A stretch of 64,000 nt of DNA from Clostridium sp. KNHs205 (GCF_000702945.1 NZ_JNLE01000003.1:1-64000), one strand, 5' to 3'. Shown: positions 49,841 to 59,616, numbered from the stretch's first letter. A program made the numbers and translations. Notes: generated by a model not told the origin, from the sequence alone.

Positions 49841-51250
49841 CTAACCCTGAGGCAGTGTGATTGTAAATTCCGTACCTTCACCGTATTTACTGTTTACCAT
49901 GATGCTGCCTCCATGGGCTTTAATAATCGCCTCTGTGATGGCAAGGCCTATTCCTGCACCGCCGGTATTTCTGTTTCTGGATTTATCCGCGCGGTAAAAC
50001 CGCTCAAAGATATGGGGCAGATCAACCTCTGATATCCCCATTCCGGTATCTGTTACTCGTATAATTGCCTGTTTTTCTTCTTTTCCAAAGGTTATATTAA
50101 TCTCTGCTCCTTTGTCGGAATATTTTACGGCATTGGAGAGGAGATTATTTAGCACCTGACAGATCTTATCCTTATCTGCATAGAGCATGTCATCTTTTAC
50201 ACCCTCAGAAGACATGGGTACATTCAATCGTATGGTCATATTCTTTTCAACAATATCATTCTCATAGTTATGAATCATTCTGCCTGCCAGCTTCTGAAAT
50301 TCGAATTCCTCCAGATGCAGGATGATATTCTTATCTTCTATTACAGACAGATCTTCTATGCTGCCGATTAATTTTTTTATCCTGAGAATTTCTTCATAGC
50401 AGCTCTCAAGTCTTTCTGTACTGAGCTCCCAAACACCGTCCAGCATAGCCTCCATATGTCCCTGCACGGAAGTAAGGGGGGTACGCAGCTCATGGGCCAC
50501 ATCCTGGGTTAGCTGTTTTCGAAGCCTGTCCTTATCTGACAGGGCTTCTGATAATTGATTCATGGTATCTGCCAGTATCTTAATTTCTCTGGTATTTACC
50601 TCCTCCGTAATCCTTCCTCTGTATTCCCCCTTAGCGAGAGCCAGTGCCTTTTCCGATATTTTGATCAGTGGACTGCTTAATCTGGCGGACATGAATATTC
50701 CAAGAGCAAAAGCAAGCAGCAGTGATGCTGCTCCTGTAAATAACAGAATAGAATTCAAAGCCTTTATAAAGATCAGCTCTTCATCATTAAAATAATACGG
50801 ACCCATAAAGCCTGTAGTAAGTACTCCAATCTCACTATTCTTTAGCTTTAGCGCATAGGTACGCTCTTCATATTTTCCATCCCATTTATTGGAATAGCTG
50901 GACATATTTATGGTCATGTTCTGTATCATTGCCTGACAGAGCCCGTTATTATGCTCATAAGCAGACCATACTGTTTTATTACTGTTGTCTTTTATAACTA
51001 CTGTCATACCATTCTGCAAGGCGTTCATCCCAATGAGATCCAGATAGTGGCTGCTAAATCCACCCTCCTCCTCGTATTTCAACTGAATCAAATTAACAAT
51101 TTCTGCAGTCTCTTTCTCCTGCTTCTGGATGGCATAACGCTTGAACTGATTTTTTATACCTACGTTGGCAAACAGGATGGCGAAACCGATACTTGCAATT
51201 ACAATAATAATATAGGATACAGTCAACCTCTGTTTCAGGGAATATTTCAA
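49841..51250 (-). CDS. Sensor histidine kinase (OmpR-system type)
   Basis: This 469-residue membrane kinase has TM1 at about 9-31, an extracytoplasmic sensor of about 130 residues, TM2 at about 165-188, HAMP (about 190-240), HisKA with phosphoacceptor His in DVAHELRTPLTSVQGH, N box NNLLSNAVKYSD, G1 DTGMGIS, F box FERFYRADKSRNRNTGG and G2 GIGLAITEAI. It pairs with the response regulator gene two bases upstream of its start. The signal is unknown. Its stop lies two bases from the stop of the MutS2-like gene on the opposite strand, so the two transcripts converge and overlap. Confidence 0.92.
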   Translation of the reverse strand: MKYSLKQRLTVSYIIIVIASIGFAILFANVGIKNQFKRYAIQKQEKETAEIVNLIQLKYEEEGGFSSHYLDLIGMNALQNGMTVVIKDNSNKTVWSAYEHNNGLCQAMIQNMTINMSSYSNKWDGKYEERTYALKLKNSEIGVLTTGFMGPYYFNDEELIFIKALNSILLFTGAASLLLAFALGIFMSARLSSPLIKISEKALALAKGEYRGRITEEVNTREIKILADTMNQLSEALSDKDRLRKQLTQDVAHELRTPLTSVQGHMEAMLDGVWELSTERLESCYEEILRIKKLIGSIEDLSVIEDKNIILHLEEFEFQKLAGRMIHNYENDIVEKNMTIRLNVPMSSEGVKDDMLYADKDKICQVLNNLLSNAVKYSDKGAEINITFGKEEKQAIIRVTDTGMGISEVDLPHIFERFYRADKSRNRNTGGAGIGLAITEAIIKAHGGSIMVNSKYGEGTEFTITLPQG

Positions 51251-51252
51251 CT

Positions 51253-51945
51253 TCAGTCACCTCCAAATCTGTAGCCAACACCTCTTATTGTCAGAATATA
51301 ATCCGGTTCCTTGGGATTAAGCTCAATCTTAGATCTCAGGTTTTTTATGTGTGAATCAATGGTTCGGTCAAACCCGGCATAATCTCCGTCAAAGGCTATC
51401 AGTATTAACTCCTCTCTGGTAAATACCTTGGTTGGTCGTTTGGCAAGGGTCGTAAGAAGCTTGAATTCGCTGGGCGTTAATACCACATCTTCTCCGTTTT
51501 TCTGTACTCTGTAATCCTTCTGATTGATTACCAGCCTGCCCTTACGAAAGACAAGGACTTCTTCCTCCTCCTTTAAACTTCTGCGAAACAGGGCATTTAC
51601 CCTGGCAACCATCTGCCTTGGGCTGAAGGGTTTTGTGATATAATCATCTGCGCCTATCTCCAGTCCGTGAATCACATTCTCCTCACTGCTCTTAGCCGTT
51701 AATATAATTACAGGAATGGAAGAATTCCTTCTTAGCTCCTTAAGGATTGACTCACCACTTTTATCCGGAAGCATCAAATCAAGTAACAGCATGTCCGGTT
51801 TCTCGTCTTCAAGCTTCTCCTCTGCTTCTTTCCCTGAACAGGCTTTTATTACCTCGTAGCCGCTGGTTAAAAGGTAGGGTTCTATAAATTCCATGATTTT
51901 AGCTTCATCTTCAACCACTAATATCTTCTTTCTGCTCTCTTCCAC
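51253..51945 (-). CDS. OmpR/PhoB family response regulator
   Basis: This 230-residue regulator has a receiver domain with E12/D13, phosphoacceptor D56 in LLLDLMLPDKSGE, LTAKSSEENVI and the conserved Lys in YITKPFSPRQM. A winged helix follows with LTPSEFKLLTTLAKRPTKVF, AGFDRTIDSHIKNLRSKIE and YILTIRGVGYRF. It is the partner of the kinase gene directly downstream. The cation ATPase gene starts 450 bases away on the other strand and is a possible target, but this is only positional. Confidence 0.93.
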   Translation of the reverse strand: MEESRKKILVVEDEAKIMEFIEPYLLTSGYEVIKACSGKEAEEKLEDEKPDMLLLDLMLPDKSGESILKELRRNSSIPVIILTAKSSEENVIHGLEIGADDYITKPFSPRQMVARVNALFRRSLKEEEEVLVFRKGRLVINQKDYRVQKNGEDVVLTPSEFKLLTTLAKRPTKVFTREELILIAFDGDYAGFDRTIDSHIKNLRSKIELNPKEPDYILTIRGVGYRFGGD

Positions 51946-52279
51946 AAGAATACTCCTTTTCTCAAATGTTCGCTGTGCATCCTCCTGTAAATAACCCGGA
52001 AGTGTGATTCGCCAGTGCGCTATATTAACATTTCTCTATGCAGTATACTCCATAATCTCTATCCAGAGCAAGTCTGTCTTATTCTATCTTACTATTGTGG
52101 ATTTTCCGTGGAGACTGGTTCGTGGCTACCTTATGATTTTTCCTGAAAATCAATGCCTAAGATTATTGACTTTTTTAGCTTATGAAAATTTTTTGACCGG
52201 ACTTATTTCCCACTTTTTCTAATTATTACTAATCTAATCAAATTTTAACTGTACTGTTTTTCCATTTCATAGTACAATT

Positions 52280-52293
52280 ATTCTTCGAAGAAT
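52280..52293. promoter_or_regulatory. 14-bp palindrome upstream of the P-type ATPase gene
   Basis: ATTCTTCGAAGAAT is a perfect palindrome about 105 bases before the ATPase start. TGTACT, 17 bases, TACAAT lies just upstream and may be the promoter. It is a candidate operator for metal- or stress-dependent control. The rest of 51946-52399 shows no gene. Confidence 0.4.
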
Positions 52294-52399
52294 ATTCTTA
52301 ATGATATTAGAAAAAACTAGATTTAAACCATTTTAACATCCGCAGGCTTATGTCCTCCGCCTGAATAAACCTGATGGATAGAAAAAGAGAGGTGTTTTT

Positions 52400-55087
52400 A
52401 TGTGGTTTTCAAAACCCCCAGAGGAAGCTCTGAAAGAGCTTAATGTAAACCCATCCCAAGGACTTAGTTCCGCGGAAGCAGGCAGCAGGCTGGAAAAATA
52501 CGGTCCCAATAAGTTAAAAGGCAAACCTGGTAAGAGCCTGTTTGCCAAATTTCTGGCCCAGTTACAGGATATGCTTATTTACGTACTTTTAGGTGCTGCA
52601 GTAATCACTGTATTCATCAGGGAATATGCGGATGCTGTTATTATCTTACTGGTAGTTATTTTAAATGCCGTTATTGGTGTTGTACAGGAGTCAAAGGCCG
52701 AGAAAGCGGTGGAAGCCCTGCAGAAAATGACTACTCCCAAATCCCTTGTTCGCCGTGATGGTGAAGTGAAAGAAATAAACTCAGAAGACGTTGTCCCGGG
52801 TGATATTATTATTCTTGATGCCGGAAGATTCATTCCAGCCGATATAAGGCTCATTGAAAGCGCCAATCTGCAGATTGAAGAATCCGCTCTTACCGGGGAG
52901 TCCGTACCTGTTACAAAAGATTTCTCTGCTCTTTTTCCCGACCCCAAAACTCCTATCGGGGATAAAGCCAATATGGCCTTTATGTCAACCTTAGTTACCT
53001 ACGGCCGAGGTGAAGGTGTTGTAGTGGAAACCGCTATGGAAACTGAAATTGGTAAGATTGCCAAGATTCTTGATGAAGATAACGACGAACTTACTCCTTT
53101 ACAGAAACGTCTGGATGAACTGGGTAAAACCTTGGGATATATCGCAATCGGTATCTGTGTTCTGATATTTGCTATTGCACTTTTCCAGAAACGTGATTTA
53201 TTTGAAATGTTCCTGACCGCCATCAGTCTAGCAGTTGCCGCCATTCCGGAAGGCCTTGCTGCCATCGTTGCAATCGTATTGGCTCTCGGTGTAACCAGGA
53301 TGTCTAAAATCAATGCTATTGTTAAGAAGCTTCCGGCAGTTGAGACCTTAGGTTCTGTAAATATTATCTGTTCTGATAAGACTGGTACTTTAACCCAGAA
53401 TAAGATGACAGTTGTTAAGACCCATACCTTAAGTAATCAAAAGGACCTTCCTGTGAATATGGGAACTTTATCCCCGGACGCAGATGAGAAAGAACTGGTT
53501 CGCTCATTTGTATTATGCTCCGATGCCACTTATGAGAACGGCACCGGCACCGGTGATCCTACGGAAGTTGCACTTGTTGTTATGGGTGAACGTTTTGGCC
53601 TGCCTAAGAACGTTCTCAACAATTCTCATAAACGAGTAGGTGAAAAACCCTTTGATTCTGACAGAAAGCTTATGTCAACCCTGAATGAAGAAAACGGCAA
53701 ATACCGTGTTCATACCAAAGGTGCTATTGACAACCTGTTAAGACTTTCAACAAATGCGCTGGTAAACGGCCAGATTGTTCCAATAACAGAGGATATTAAG
53801 AAAAATTTATTAAATGCGGCAGAAGAAATGTCTGATGCTGCACTCCGTGTATTGGGTGTTGCTTTTAAGGACACAGATTCTGTCATAGATGCGGAGGAAA
53901 TGGAGAAAGAGCTGACAATTGCAGGTATTGTCGGTATGATCGATCCTCCCAGACTGGAAGTAAAAGATTCCATCAAAGAGGCCAAAGCAGCCGGTATCAC
54001 TCCTATTATGATAACCGGTGACCATAAGAATACAGCAGTTGCCATAGCAAAAGAACTTGGTATTGCGGAGTCCATTGATCAGAGCTTGACCGGTGCTGAA
54101 ATCGATGAGATGTCCGATGAGGAATTTTCCAATAAGATTAATGATTACAGGGTATTTGCAAGGGTTTCACCCGAACATAAGGTTAAGATCGTAAGAGCCT
54201 TTAAGTCCCACGGAAATATCGTATCCATGACAGGTGACGGTGTAAACGATGCTCCTTCCTTAAAATATGCTGATATCGGTGTAGCTATGGGTATTACCGG
54301 AACAGATGTGGCAAAGGGTGCCAGTGATATGATTCTTACAGATGATAACTTTACCACCATCGTAAATGCCATAGAAGAAGGAAGAAACATCTATAATAAC
54401 ATTAAGAAGTCTGTTATCTTCCTCTTATCCTGTAACTTAGGTGAGGTAGTTGCCATCCTCTTTTCCATCCTGTTCTTCTGGCCGGTGCCTCTGGCAGCTA
54501 CTCAGCTGTTATGGATTAACCTTATTACCGATTCCCTTCCTGCCATTGCCCTTGGTGTGGACCCTGGCGATAAGGATGTTATGAAACGCAAGCCCAGAAA
54601 CCCGAAGCAGAGCTTCTTTGCAGAAGGCTCCGGCACACGTGCTATTATAGGTGGTCTTTTAATCGGTCTTCTGACCCTGGCTGCCTTTTATTATGGTATG
54701 TATGAGCATGGCTATAATATTTTTAGCGGTCTTGCTAAAGATATTACGGAATCTGCTGATTATAATACTGCTTTGATCTATGCAAGAACCATGGCCTTTG
54801 TCGTACTGGCAGCTTCTCAGCTGTTCTACTCTCTGTCCATGAGAAATCCTGAGAAAACTATTTTCCAGATTGGTTTCTTCAGTAATAAGTTCTTACTCGG
54901 TGCAATTGTTGTAGGCCTTCTTTTACAGGAACTTGTAATTTCAATTCCTTTTCTTGCAAAGGCTTTCGGCGTACACAACTTAAGCCTGATGGATTGGGGA
55001 ATTGTGATTGTATTTGCACTTATACCTTTTGTCGTTAACGAATTAATCAAGGTATTTGGCAGAGCTGCGAGGAAAGCAAGTAATTAA
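52400..55087 (+). CDS. P-type cation-transporting ATPase (type IIA, calcium pump-like)
   Basis: This 895-residue membrane pump has a cation ATPase N-terminal domain (SQGLSSAEAGSRLEKYGPN), actuator TGES in LTGESVPVT, M4 site VAAIPEGLAAIVAIVLALG, phosphorylated Asp at D326 in SDKTGTLTQNK, nucleotide-binding KGAIDNLL, hinge MTGDGVNDAPSL, and M6 LLWINLITDSLPAIALG. The PEGL in M4 and N..TD in M6 fit Ca2+ (SERCA/PMR1-like) pumps that export calcium or manganese. GAGAGG lies upstream of the ATG. A long terminator follows. A probable TerC-type metal exporter gene is convergent downstream, which fits a metal-homeostasis neighbourhood. Confidence 0.92.
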   Translation: MWFSKPPEEALKELNVNPSQGLSSAEAGSRLEKYGPNKLKGKPGKSLFAKFLAQLQDMLIYVLLGAAVITVFIREYADAVIILLVVILNAVIGVVQESKAEKAVEALQKMTTPKSLVRRDGEVKEINSEDVVPGDIIILDAGRFIPADIRLIESANLQIEESALTGESVPVTKDFSALFPDPKTPIGDKANMAFMSTLVTYGRGEGVVVETAMETEIGKIAKILDEDNDELTPLQKRLDELGKTLGYIAIGICVLIFAIALFQKRDLFEMFLTAISLAVAAIPEGLAAIVAIVLALGVTRMSKINAIVKKLPAVETLGSVNIICSDKTGTLTQNKMTVVKTHTLSNQKDLPVNMGTLSPDADEKELVRSFVLCSDATYENGTGTGDPTEVALVVMGERFGLPKNVLNNSHKRVGEKPFDSDRKLMSTLNEENGKYRVHTKGAIDNLLRLSTNALVNGQIVPITEDIKKNLLNAAEEMSDAALRVLGVAFKDTDSVIDAEEMEKELTIAGIVGMIDPPRLEVKDSIKEAKAAGITPIMITGDHKNTAVAIAKELGIAESIDQSLTGAEIDEMSDEEFSNKINDYRVFARVSPEHKVKIVRAFKSHGNIVSMTGDGVNDAPSLKYADIGVAMGITGTDVAKGASDMILTDDNFTTIVNAIEEGRNIYNNIKKSVIFLLSCNLGEVVAILFSILFFWPVPLAATQLLWINLITDSLPAIALGVDPGDKDVMKRKPRNPKQSFFAEGSGTRAIIGGLLIGLLTLAAFYYGMYEHGYNIFSGLAKDITESADYNTALIYARTMAFVVLAASQLFYSLSMRNPEKTIFQIGFFSNKFLLGAIVVGLLLQELVISIPFLAKAFGVHNLSLMDWGIVIVFALIPFVVNELIKVFGRAARKASN

Positions 55088-55167
55088 CTTTCATTATAGG
55101 ATTATTGGATTATAAGAGCTCTCGTTATCCATTAAGGATAAATGATATTTATATCATAATACAAGCA

Positions 55168-55240
55168 GAAGCTGTAAGGTTTCTTATACATTTTCGTAAG
55201 GCAATGTATATCAGGAAACCAAACAGCTTCTTTTTTTTAA
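55168..55240 (+). terminator. Long terminator hairpin of the ATPase gene
   Basis: AGAAGCTGT..GGTTTC.TATACATT pairs with AATGTATA..GGAAACC..ACAGCTTCT, followed by eight T. The stem is long and almost complete. It ends about 10 bases before the stop of the convergent TerC gene, which may share it. Confidence 0.8.
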
Positions 55241-55251
55241 GCAAGGTAGTA

Positions 55252-56022
55252 TTAGTTTATCCTCATATCCCCTTTGCCTGTTATTACAGATGCCAACACA
55301 CTGATTGACAGTATCGCAAAGATTATACCCAGTGACAGCTCCGTGGGTATTTCCACATGGAAGGTTAAGGCAGCCAGCTTTATTCCTGTAAAAATGAGGA
55401 TGAAAGCAACTCCATGTTTTACATACTTAAAGGTCTCGTGAAGCTTTCCAAGTACAAAATAGAAGCTTCTAAGTCCTAATATCGCAAAGATATTTGAGGT
55501 GTATACAATAAAAGGATCTGTAGTTATGGAAAATATGGCCGGGATAGAATCTATGGCGAATAAGATATCCGTAAATTCTATGATCAATAAAATTGCAAAC
55601 AGGGGAGTCGCATGAAGTGCATTATTTTTCTTTACAAAGAAACGGTCTCCCTCTAGTGTGTCTGTAATCGGTATGATACCGCCAAGTACCTTTATAATCT
55701 TACTTTCTTTGAAATTATCCTTTTCTTCCTGTTTGTAAGCCATATTTATGCCACTTACAATTAATATACCGCCAAATATGTACAGAACCCATTCAAATTT
55801 GTTTACGATGGTCACTCCAAGTAATATGAACAGCAACCGTAATACAATTGCCCCAAAGATTCCGTAATTCAGTACACGCCTTTGTGAGGACTGTCTGATT
55901 CCGAAGCTGGAAAATACCATTAGAAACAGGAACAGGTTATCAATACTCAAGGTCTGTTCAATCACATAACCGCCCAGGAACTCCATTGCCTTTTCTTTTC
56001 CTAAAAAGATATAGATTCCCAA
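55252..56022 (-). CDS. TerC family membrane protein (manganese export type), start uncertain
   Basis: Residues visible from the TTG at 56022 number 256 and include EQTLSIDNLFLFLMVFSSFG, RVLNYGIFGAIVLRLLFILL, EFTDILFAIDSIPAIFSITT and FAILGLRSFYFVLGKLHETF, with the acidic metal-site residues of TerC and several TM helices. TerC proteins export Mn2+, for example to newly secreted metalloenzymes. The frame continues upstream of 56022 with family-like sequence ISTKKALSWVLFWIGLSLCF, to a stop before an ATT at 56142. No ATG, GTG or TTG is available there. The TTG start would remove a TM helix, so an ATT start or a mutated start codon is likely. Confidence 0.8.
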   Translation of the reverse strand: MGIYIFLGKEKAMEFLGGYVIEQTLSIDNLFLFLMVFSSFGIRQSSQRRVLNYGIFGAIVLRLLFILLGVTIVNKFEWVLYIFGGILIVSGINMAYKQEEKDNFKESKIIKVLGGIIPITDTLEGDRFFVKKNNALHATPLFAILLIIEFTDILFAIDSIPAIFSITTDPFIVYTSNIFAILGLRSFYFVLGKLHETFKYVKHGVAFILIFTGIKLAALTFHVEIPTELSLGIIFAILSISVLASVITGKGDMRIN

Positions 56023-56335
56023 ATTAAAACATAGTGATAAGCCAATCCAGAAAAGTACCCAGGACAGCGCCTTTTTCGTTGATATGATTTTATTGGGTAC
56101 ATTATCGTTATATCGTAACTGTTGTATTTGATTTTCTTTAATAGTCTACACGGCCTTTTTATTCTGTCTCTCTAAGAAAGTATGCGTATACCTTGCGTTT
56201 CATTCCTCACATAAGTTGCTGTACCAATAAAGATTACTTCATCTGCCATCAGGGTTTTCAGACTGTTTTATTTAAAAATGTTTTCCTCTGATCTTCCTTC
56301 CTGCTTCAATCTTTATACACACCCTGTTATAAGTG

Positions 56336-57145
56336 TTAATTGCCTGCTACAATATCATCCAGTACACCAAAGGTATAACCCATCTCTTCCCACTTTGTAA
56401 GCAGTTCATCCATAATAGCTCCGTTGGTTTTAGACGTACTATGCAGCAGAACAATTGCACCTGGATGGATTCTTCCAAGTAATTTCTTAAATGCCTCTTC
56501 CTTGGTGGGTTGTTTATCCTGATACCAGTCTACATAAGCAAGACTCCAAAAGAAGGTTTTGTAACCCATGTCTTTAGCCATTTCAAGATTCTTGGTGCTG
56601 TATTTCCCCTGAGGTGGCCTATAATATTTTGTCATCTTCTGACCGGTTACAGCTTCATATTCTGTCTCCAGACTGGTAATTTCCTTCTCGAAAGCTTCTT
56701 TGGAAGATATACTGGACATATTGGGATGATTATATGTATGATTTGCCACATGATGCCCCTCTTCCACCATCTGCTTAACAAGCTCCGGACTGGTCTTAAT
56801 ATAATTGCCTACTATAAAAAAGGTAGCATGGGCATTGTGTTTCTTAAGTGCTTCTAAAATAGCTGGTGTATTTCCGTTCTCATATCCCGCGTCAAAAGTC
56901 AGGTAAATTACTTTCTTCCCCGTATCCCCTATGTAATAGGTATCGTATTTTTTAAGCTCCTCTGATGTGACATTGCCGGTGGGGGGCTGACCTTCCGTAT
57001 GAAATCCCAGTCCCCAGTTAGCTTCTTCTTTTACTGCATTCTTTCCGGCAGCCTGAACCAGCATGGCTATACCGCCGCCGAAGAAGTAAGCACCGATTAA
57101 GAATACTGCTATAATAATTATTTTTTTGTATGAAATATTTCTCAA
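56336..57145 (-). CDS. Polysaccharide deacetylase, PdaA-like (delta-lactam biosynthesis type)
   Basis: This 269-residue protein has one N-terminal TM/signal segment (about 8-31). The linker NWGLGFHTEGQPPTGN is typical of PdaA-like enzymes. The NodB domain shows catalytic Asp and metal motif LTFDAGYENG, HTYNHPNMSS with the two His ligands, RPPQGKYSTKN and LLHSTSKTNG. PdaA removes acetyl from MurNAc during spore cortex synthesis so that muramic delta-lactam can form. This fits a spore former. The start is TTG at 57145 with AGGAG upstream. The region 56143-56335 beyond it shows nothing. Confidence 0.85.
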   Translation of the reverse strand: MRNISYKKIIIIAVFLIGAYFFGGGIAMLVQAAGKNAVKEEANWGLGFHTEGQPPTGNVTSEELKKYDTYYIGDTGKKVIYLTFDAGYENGNTPAILEALKKHNAHATFFIVGNYIKTSPELVKQMVEEGHHVANHTYNHPNMSSISSKEAFEKEITSLETEYEAVTGQKMTKYYRPPQGKYSTKNLEMAKDMGYKTFFWSLAYVDWYQDKQPTKEEAFKKLLGRIHPGAIVLLHSTSKTNGAIMDELLTKWEEMGYTFGVLDDIVAGN

Positions 57146-57328
57146 GACAAACTCCTGAACCCTTTTTATACAATATATAACAAGACAAACTTGCCCATTC
57201 CATTATAAATTGTCCTTTTTTGCTTTTTATACTATCTTAATAATTAATTGGTTAATTTGAGCTCCAATTAAGTCTATCGTATATCTGCTTCTGCATAAAT
57301 AATAAGCCATCCAATTATCTCTCAATTC

Positions 57329-58543
57329 TTATTTAATATTTTTTTCTCTATTTCTCTTTTTACTTTCCGTCAGATAATAGATAAACCCTATTACCGGCAA
57401 TACCAGACCTATGATAGATGCCAGCTTCCAGCTTCCTTGCGCATATGCCCAGCCGCCAAGAGCAGAACCGAGAGCACCTCCAAGAAAGAATACTGCCATA
57501 AAGATACCGTTTACTCTGCCCCTTATCTCATCTCCCAGGGCATAAACTTCCTGCTGACCGAGTACAAGATTTCCAGAAACGGACATATCTAATAACACTG
57601 CTGATATACAGAAGATTACAAGTGAAACCATGTGATTTCCATTCTCAAGCACGTGGGTAAAAGCAAAGGCAAAAGCTGCAATTAGAAAAGCTGCACCCGT
57701 AAGTTTCCGGCTTAATCCCCTGTCTGCCAGTCTTCCGGCTATTGGTGCCGCGATAGCTCCCGCTACTCCTACAAAACCAAATACGGCGATTTCTCTTTGC
57801 GATAATCCATAATTTTTGGAAAGCCATAAGGGTACTACTGTCCAGAATAAGCTGAAGCTGCCAAAAAGTGCTGCCTGGTAAAAGGCTCTTCTCCGAAGTA
57901 CAGGTTTGCTCTTGAACAATACAAAGAGGGATTTCAGTATTTCTGTGTATTTTTCATTTGCTACCGGTACTCTTTTCGGGAGAAATAACCGAAGCAGCAA
58001 AACAAGAAGTGTTATGATAACAGCGGATATTATAAATACTGCTCTCCAGTTTATTAGATCTGTTATCAGGCTGGAAGCGGGTCTTGCAAGCATAATGCCA
58101 AGCAAAAGTCCGCTCATGACATTTCCCACGATACTTCCTCTTTGCTCCGGGGGTGCCATATGAGCAGCCAAAGGCACCAATATCTGCGCTGCAGCAGAGC
58201 CAAGACCAATCAATACGGCTGCTGCAAAAAATATCGCAGAATTTGCAGCAGTTCCCGCTCCCAGCAAGCCAAGGAGAGCTACTGCAAGTATGGTGACAAC
58301 CAGCTTCCGGTTCTCCAGCAGATCGCTTAAAGGTACCAGCAGTAACAAACCGGCTGCATAGCCTAATTGTGTCATAGTGACAATAAAACCTGCCATATCA
58401 GAGGATATCCCTGTTGAACTGCTGATTGGCCCTACCAGGGGTTGTGCGTAATAAAGATTTGCTACGATCAGTCCGCATGCTGCTGCAAGAAACAAAACAA
58501 GCCAGCCAGGGATTCTTTTTTCCATATTATTTTCTGTTTTCAT
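57329..58543 (-). CDS. MFS transporter, drug/sugar-efflux type
   Basis: This 404-residue inner-membrane protein has twelve predicted TM helices. TM1 LVLFLAAACGLIVANLYYAQ followed by PLVGPISSSTG and the cytoplasmic loop LSDLLENRKLVV are typical of the small-molecule efflux group (DHA1-like). The second half repeats the pattern (AGRLADRGLSRKLTG). It probably exports a drug or metabolite by proton antiport. The promoter (TTGACA 58670-58665, 17 bases, TAATAT 58647-58642) has a TetR-type operator inside its spacer, so expression is likely repressed until an inducer binds the regulator. Confidence 0.85.
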   Translation of the reverse strand: MKTENNMEKRIPGWLVLFLAAACGLIVANLYYAQPLVGPISSSTGISSDMAGFIVTMTQLGYAAGLLLLVPLSDLLENRKLVVTILAVALLGLLGAGTAANSAIFFAAAVLIGLGSAAAQILVPLAAHMAPPEQRGSIVGNVMSGLLLGIMLARPASSLITDLINWRAVFIISAVIITLLVLLLRLFLPKRVPVANEKYTEILKSLFVLFKSKPVLRRRAFYQAALFGSFSLFWTVVPLWLSKNYGLSQREIAVFGFVGVAGAIAAPIAGRLADRGLSRKLTGAAFLIAAFAFAFTHVLENGNHMVSLVIFCISAVLLDMSVSGNLVLGQQEVYALGDEIRGRVNGIFMAVFFLGGALGSALGGWAYAQGSWKLASIIGLVLPVIGFIYYLTESKKRNREKNIK

Positions 58544-58618
58544 AGTAATCTGCCTTTCTTAACGAATCTTTTTGATTCACCTTTTATATTATTTCAGTTT
58601 AATGCTAAAAACATTTAC

Positions 58619-58716
58619 TAAACGTTCCGTTTACAAATTATATATTAAACGCATCGTTTAGTTTTGTCAATACTTTTTTTTAAAGAAATTTTATAGTATA
58701 ATAAACGTATCGTTTT
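58619..58716. promoter_or_regulatory. Three TetR-type operators between the MFS and TetR genes
   Basis: TAAACGTTCCGTTTA (58619-58633), TAAACGCATCGTTTA (58646-58660) and TAAACGTATCGTTTT (58702-58716) share the inverted repeat AAACG-N3-CGTTT. The second lies in the spacer of the MFS promoter. The third starts at the last base of TATAAT (58697-58702) on the plus strand. Both divergent transcripts would be blocked by one repressor. Confidence 0.75.
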
Positions 58717-58842
58717 TTAATAGAAAGACCTGACTAAATAGCACTCTTCTCTGTAACCAATCTTGGAATGTTTATTCCATACTAGATAGATTTACAGGTG
58801 AACCCATTAAAAAGGTAACTTGCAGATAAGTGTAAGACCTGA

Positions 58843-58959
58843 CAGCTTCACGCAGAAGCTAAAACGATTACAGAGGTTGCTCAATATGAACTCCTTCAAG
58901 AATTGATGGAGCTGCTAACAAGCGGAATTATGCAGGGTGTAGTGAATGAAAATATATAA
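58843..58959 (+). pseudogene. C-terminal remnant of a lost gene
   Basis: A frame without start reads QLHAEAKTITEVAQYELLQE then LMELLTSGIMQGVVNENI and stops at 58959. It is protein-like and helical but has no upstream part, since a stop lies at 58840. It may be the tail of a former regulator that once sat beside the operators. Family not recognised. Confidence 0.35.
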
Positions 58960-59040
58960 GAAAGGCTGCCACAGCAAGCTTCCTTCATCGCTTATCACGT
59001 GGCACCCAGGTGCGCCTGGGATATGAAAATTGGTATTGAT

Positions 59041-59616
59041 ATGGATAAGAAATTAGGTCGTCCCCGTAGTGAAGAAACAAAAAAAGCTATTCTGACAGCG
59101 GCTTATGAACTGTTGTCGGAAAATGGCTTTGATGCCGTTACCATTGAAGGCATCGCTGAAAGAGCAGGTGTAAGCAAAGCTACCATATACAAGTGGTGGC
59201 CTGGCAAAGCCGCTGTAGTACTGGATGGTTATTTTGCTGCTACCGAGTTACTTCTGCCGGTGCCTGATACTGGTTCTGTTAAGGAAGATTTATTCCAGCA
59301 GTTTAACAATCTCTCTTCCTTTATTACCAGTCCAAAAGGAAAAATGATTACAGAGCTTATTGCAGCCGGGCAATTCAACCCTGGAATTGCAGAAGAATAC
59401 CGGGTACGCTTCTTTAACCCTCGCAGGCACATCTCAAGGGGAATTTTAGAACGTGGAATAGCAAGAGGAGAATTAAGAAAAGATCTGGACCTGGAACGCA
59501 GCATTGATCTTATCTTTGCACCATTGTTTTATCGTCTGCTGATAACAGGTGATTCTTTGGATTCTGCTTTCATCAGAGAACTCATAAACGATATTATTAA
59601 AGGTCTTGGACAATAA
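59041..59616 (+). CDS. TetR/AcrR family transcriptional regulator
   Basis: This 191-residue regulator starts MDKKLGRPRSEETKKAILTA; the helix-turn-helix is DAVTIEGIAERAGVSKATIY followed by KWWPGKAAVV. The C-terminal part resembles the TetR_C_16/AcrR-like ligand domain (SFITSPKGKMITELIAAGQF). It lies divergent from the MFS gene, with three palindromic operators between, so it probably represses both. Ribosome sites are weak for all three possible starts (58999, 59023, 59041); I chose the one where the family begins. The promoter is about 330 bases upstream, an unusually long leader that contains a gene remnant. Confidence 0.85.
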   Translation: MDKKLGRPRSEETKKAILTAAYELLSENGFDAVTIEGIAERAGVSKATIYKWWPGKAAVVLDGYFAATELLLPVPDTGSVKEDLFQQFNNLSSFITSPKGKMITELIAAGQFNPGIAEEYRVRFFNPRRHISRGILERGIARGELRKDLDLERSIDLIFAPLFYRLLITGDSLDSAFIRELINDIIKGLGQ

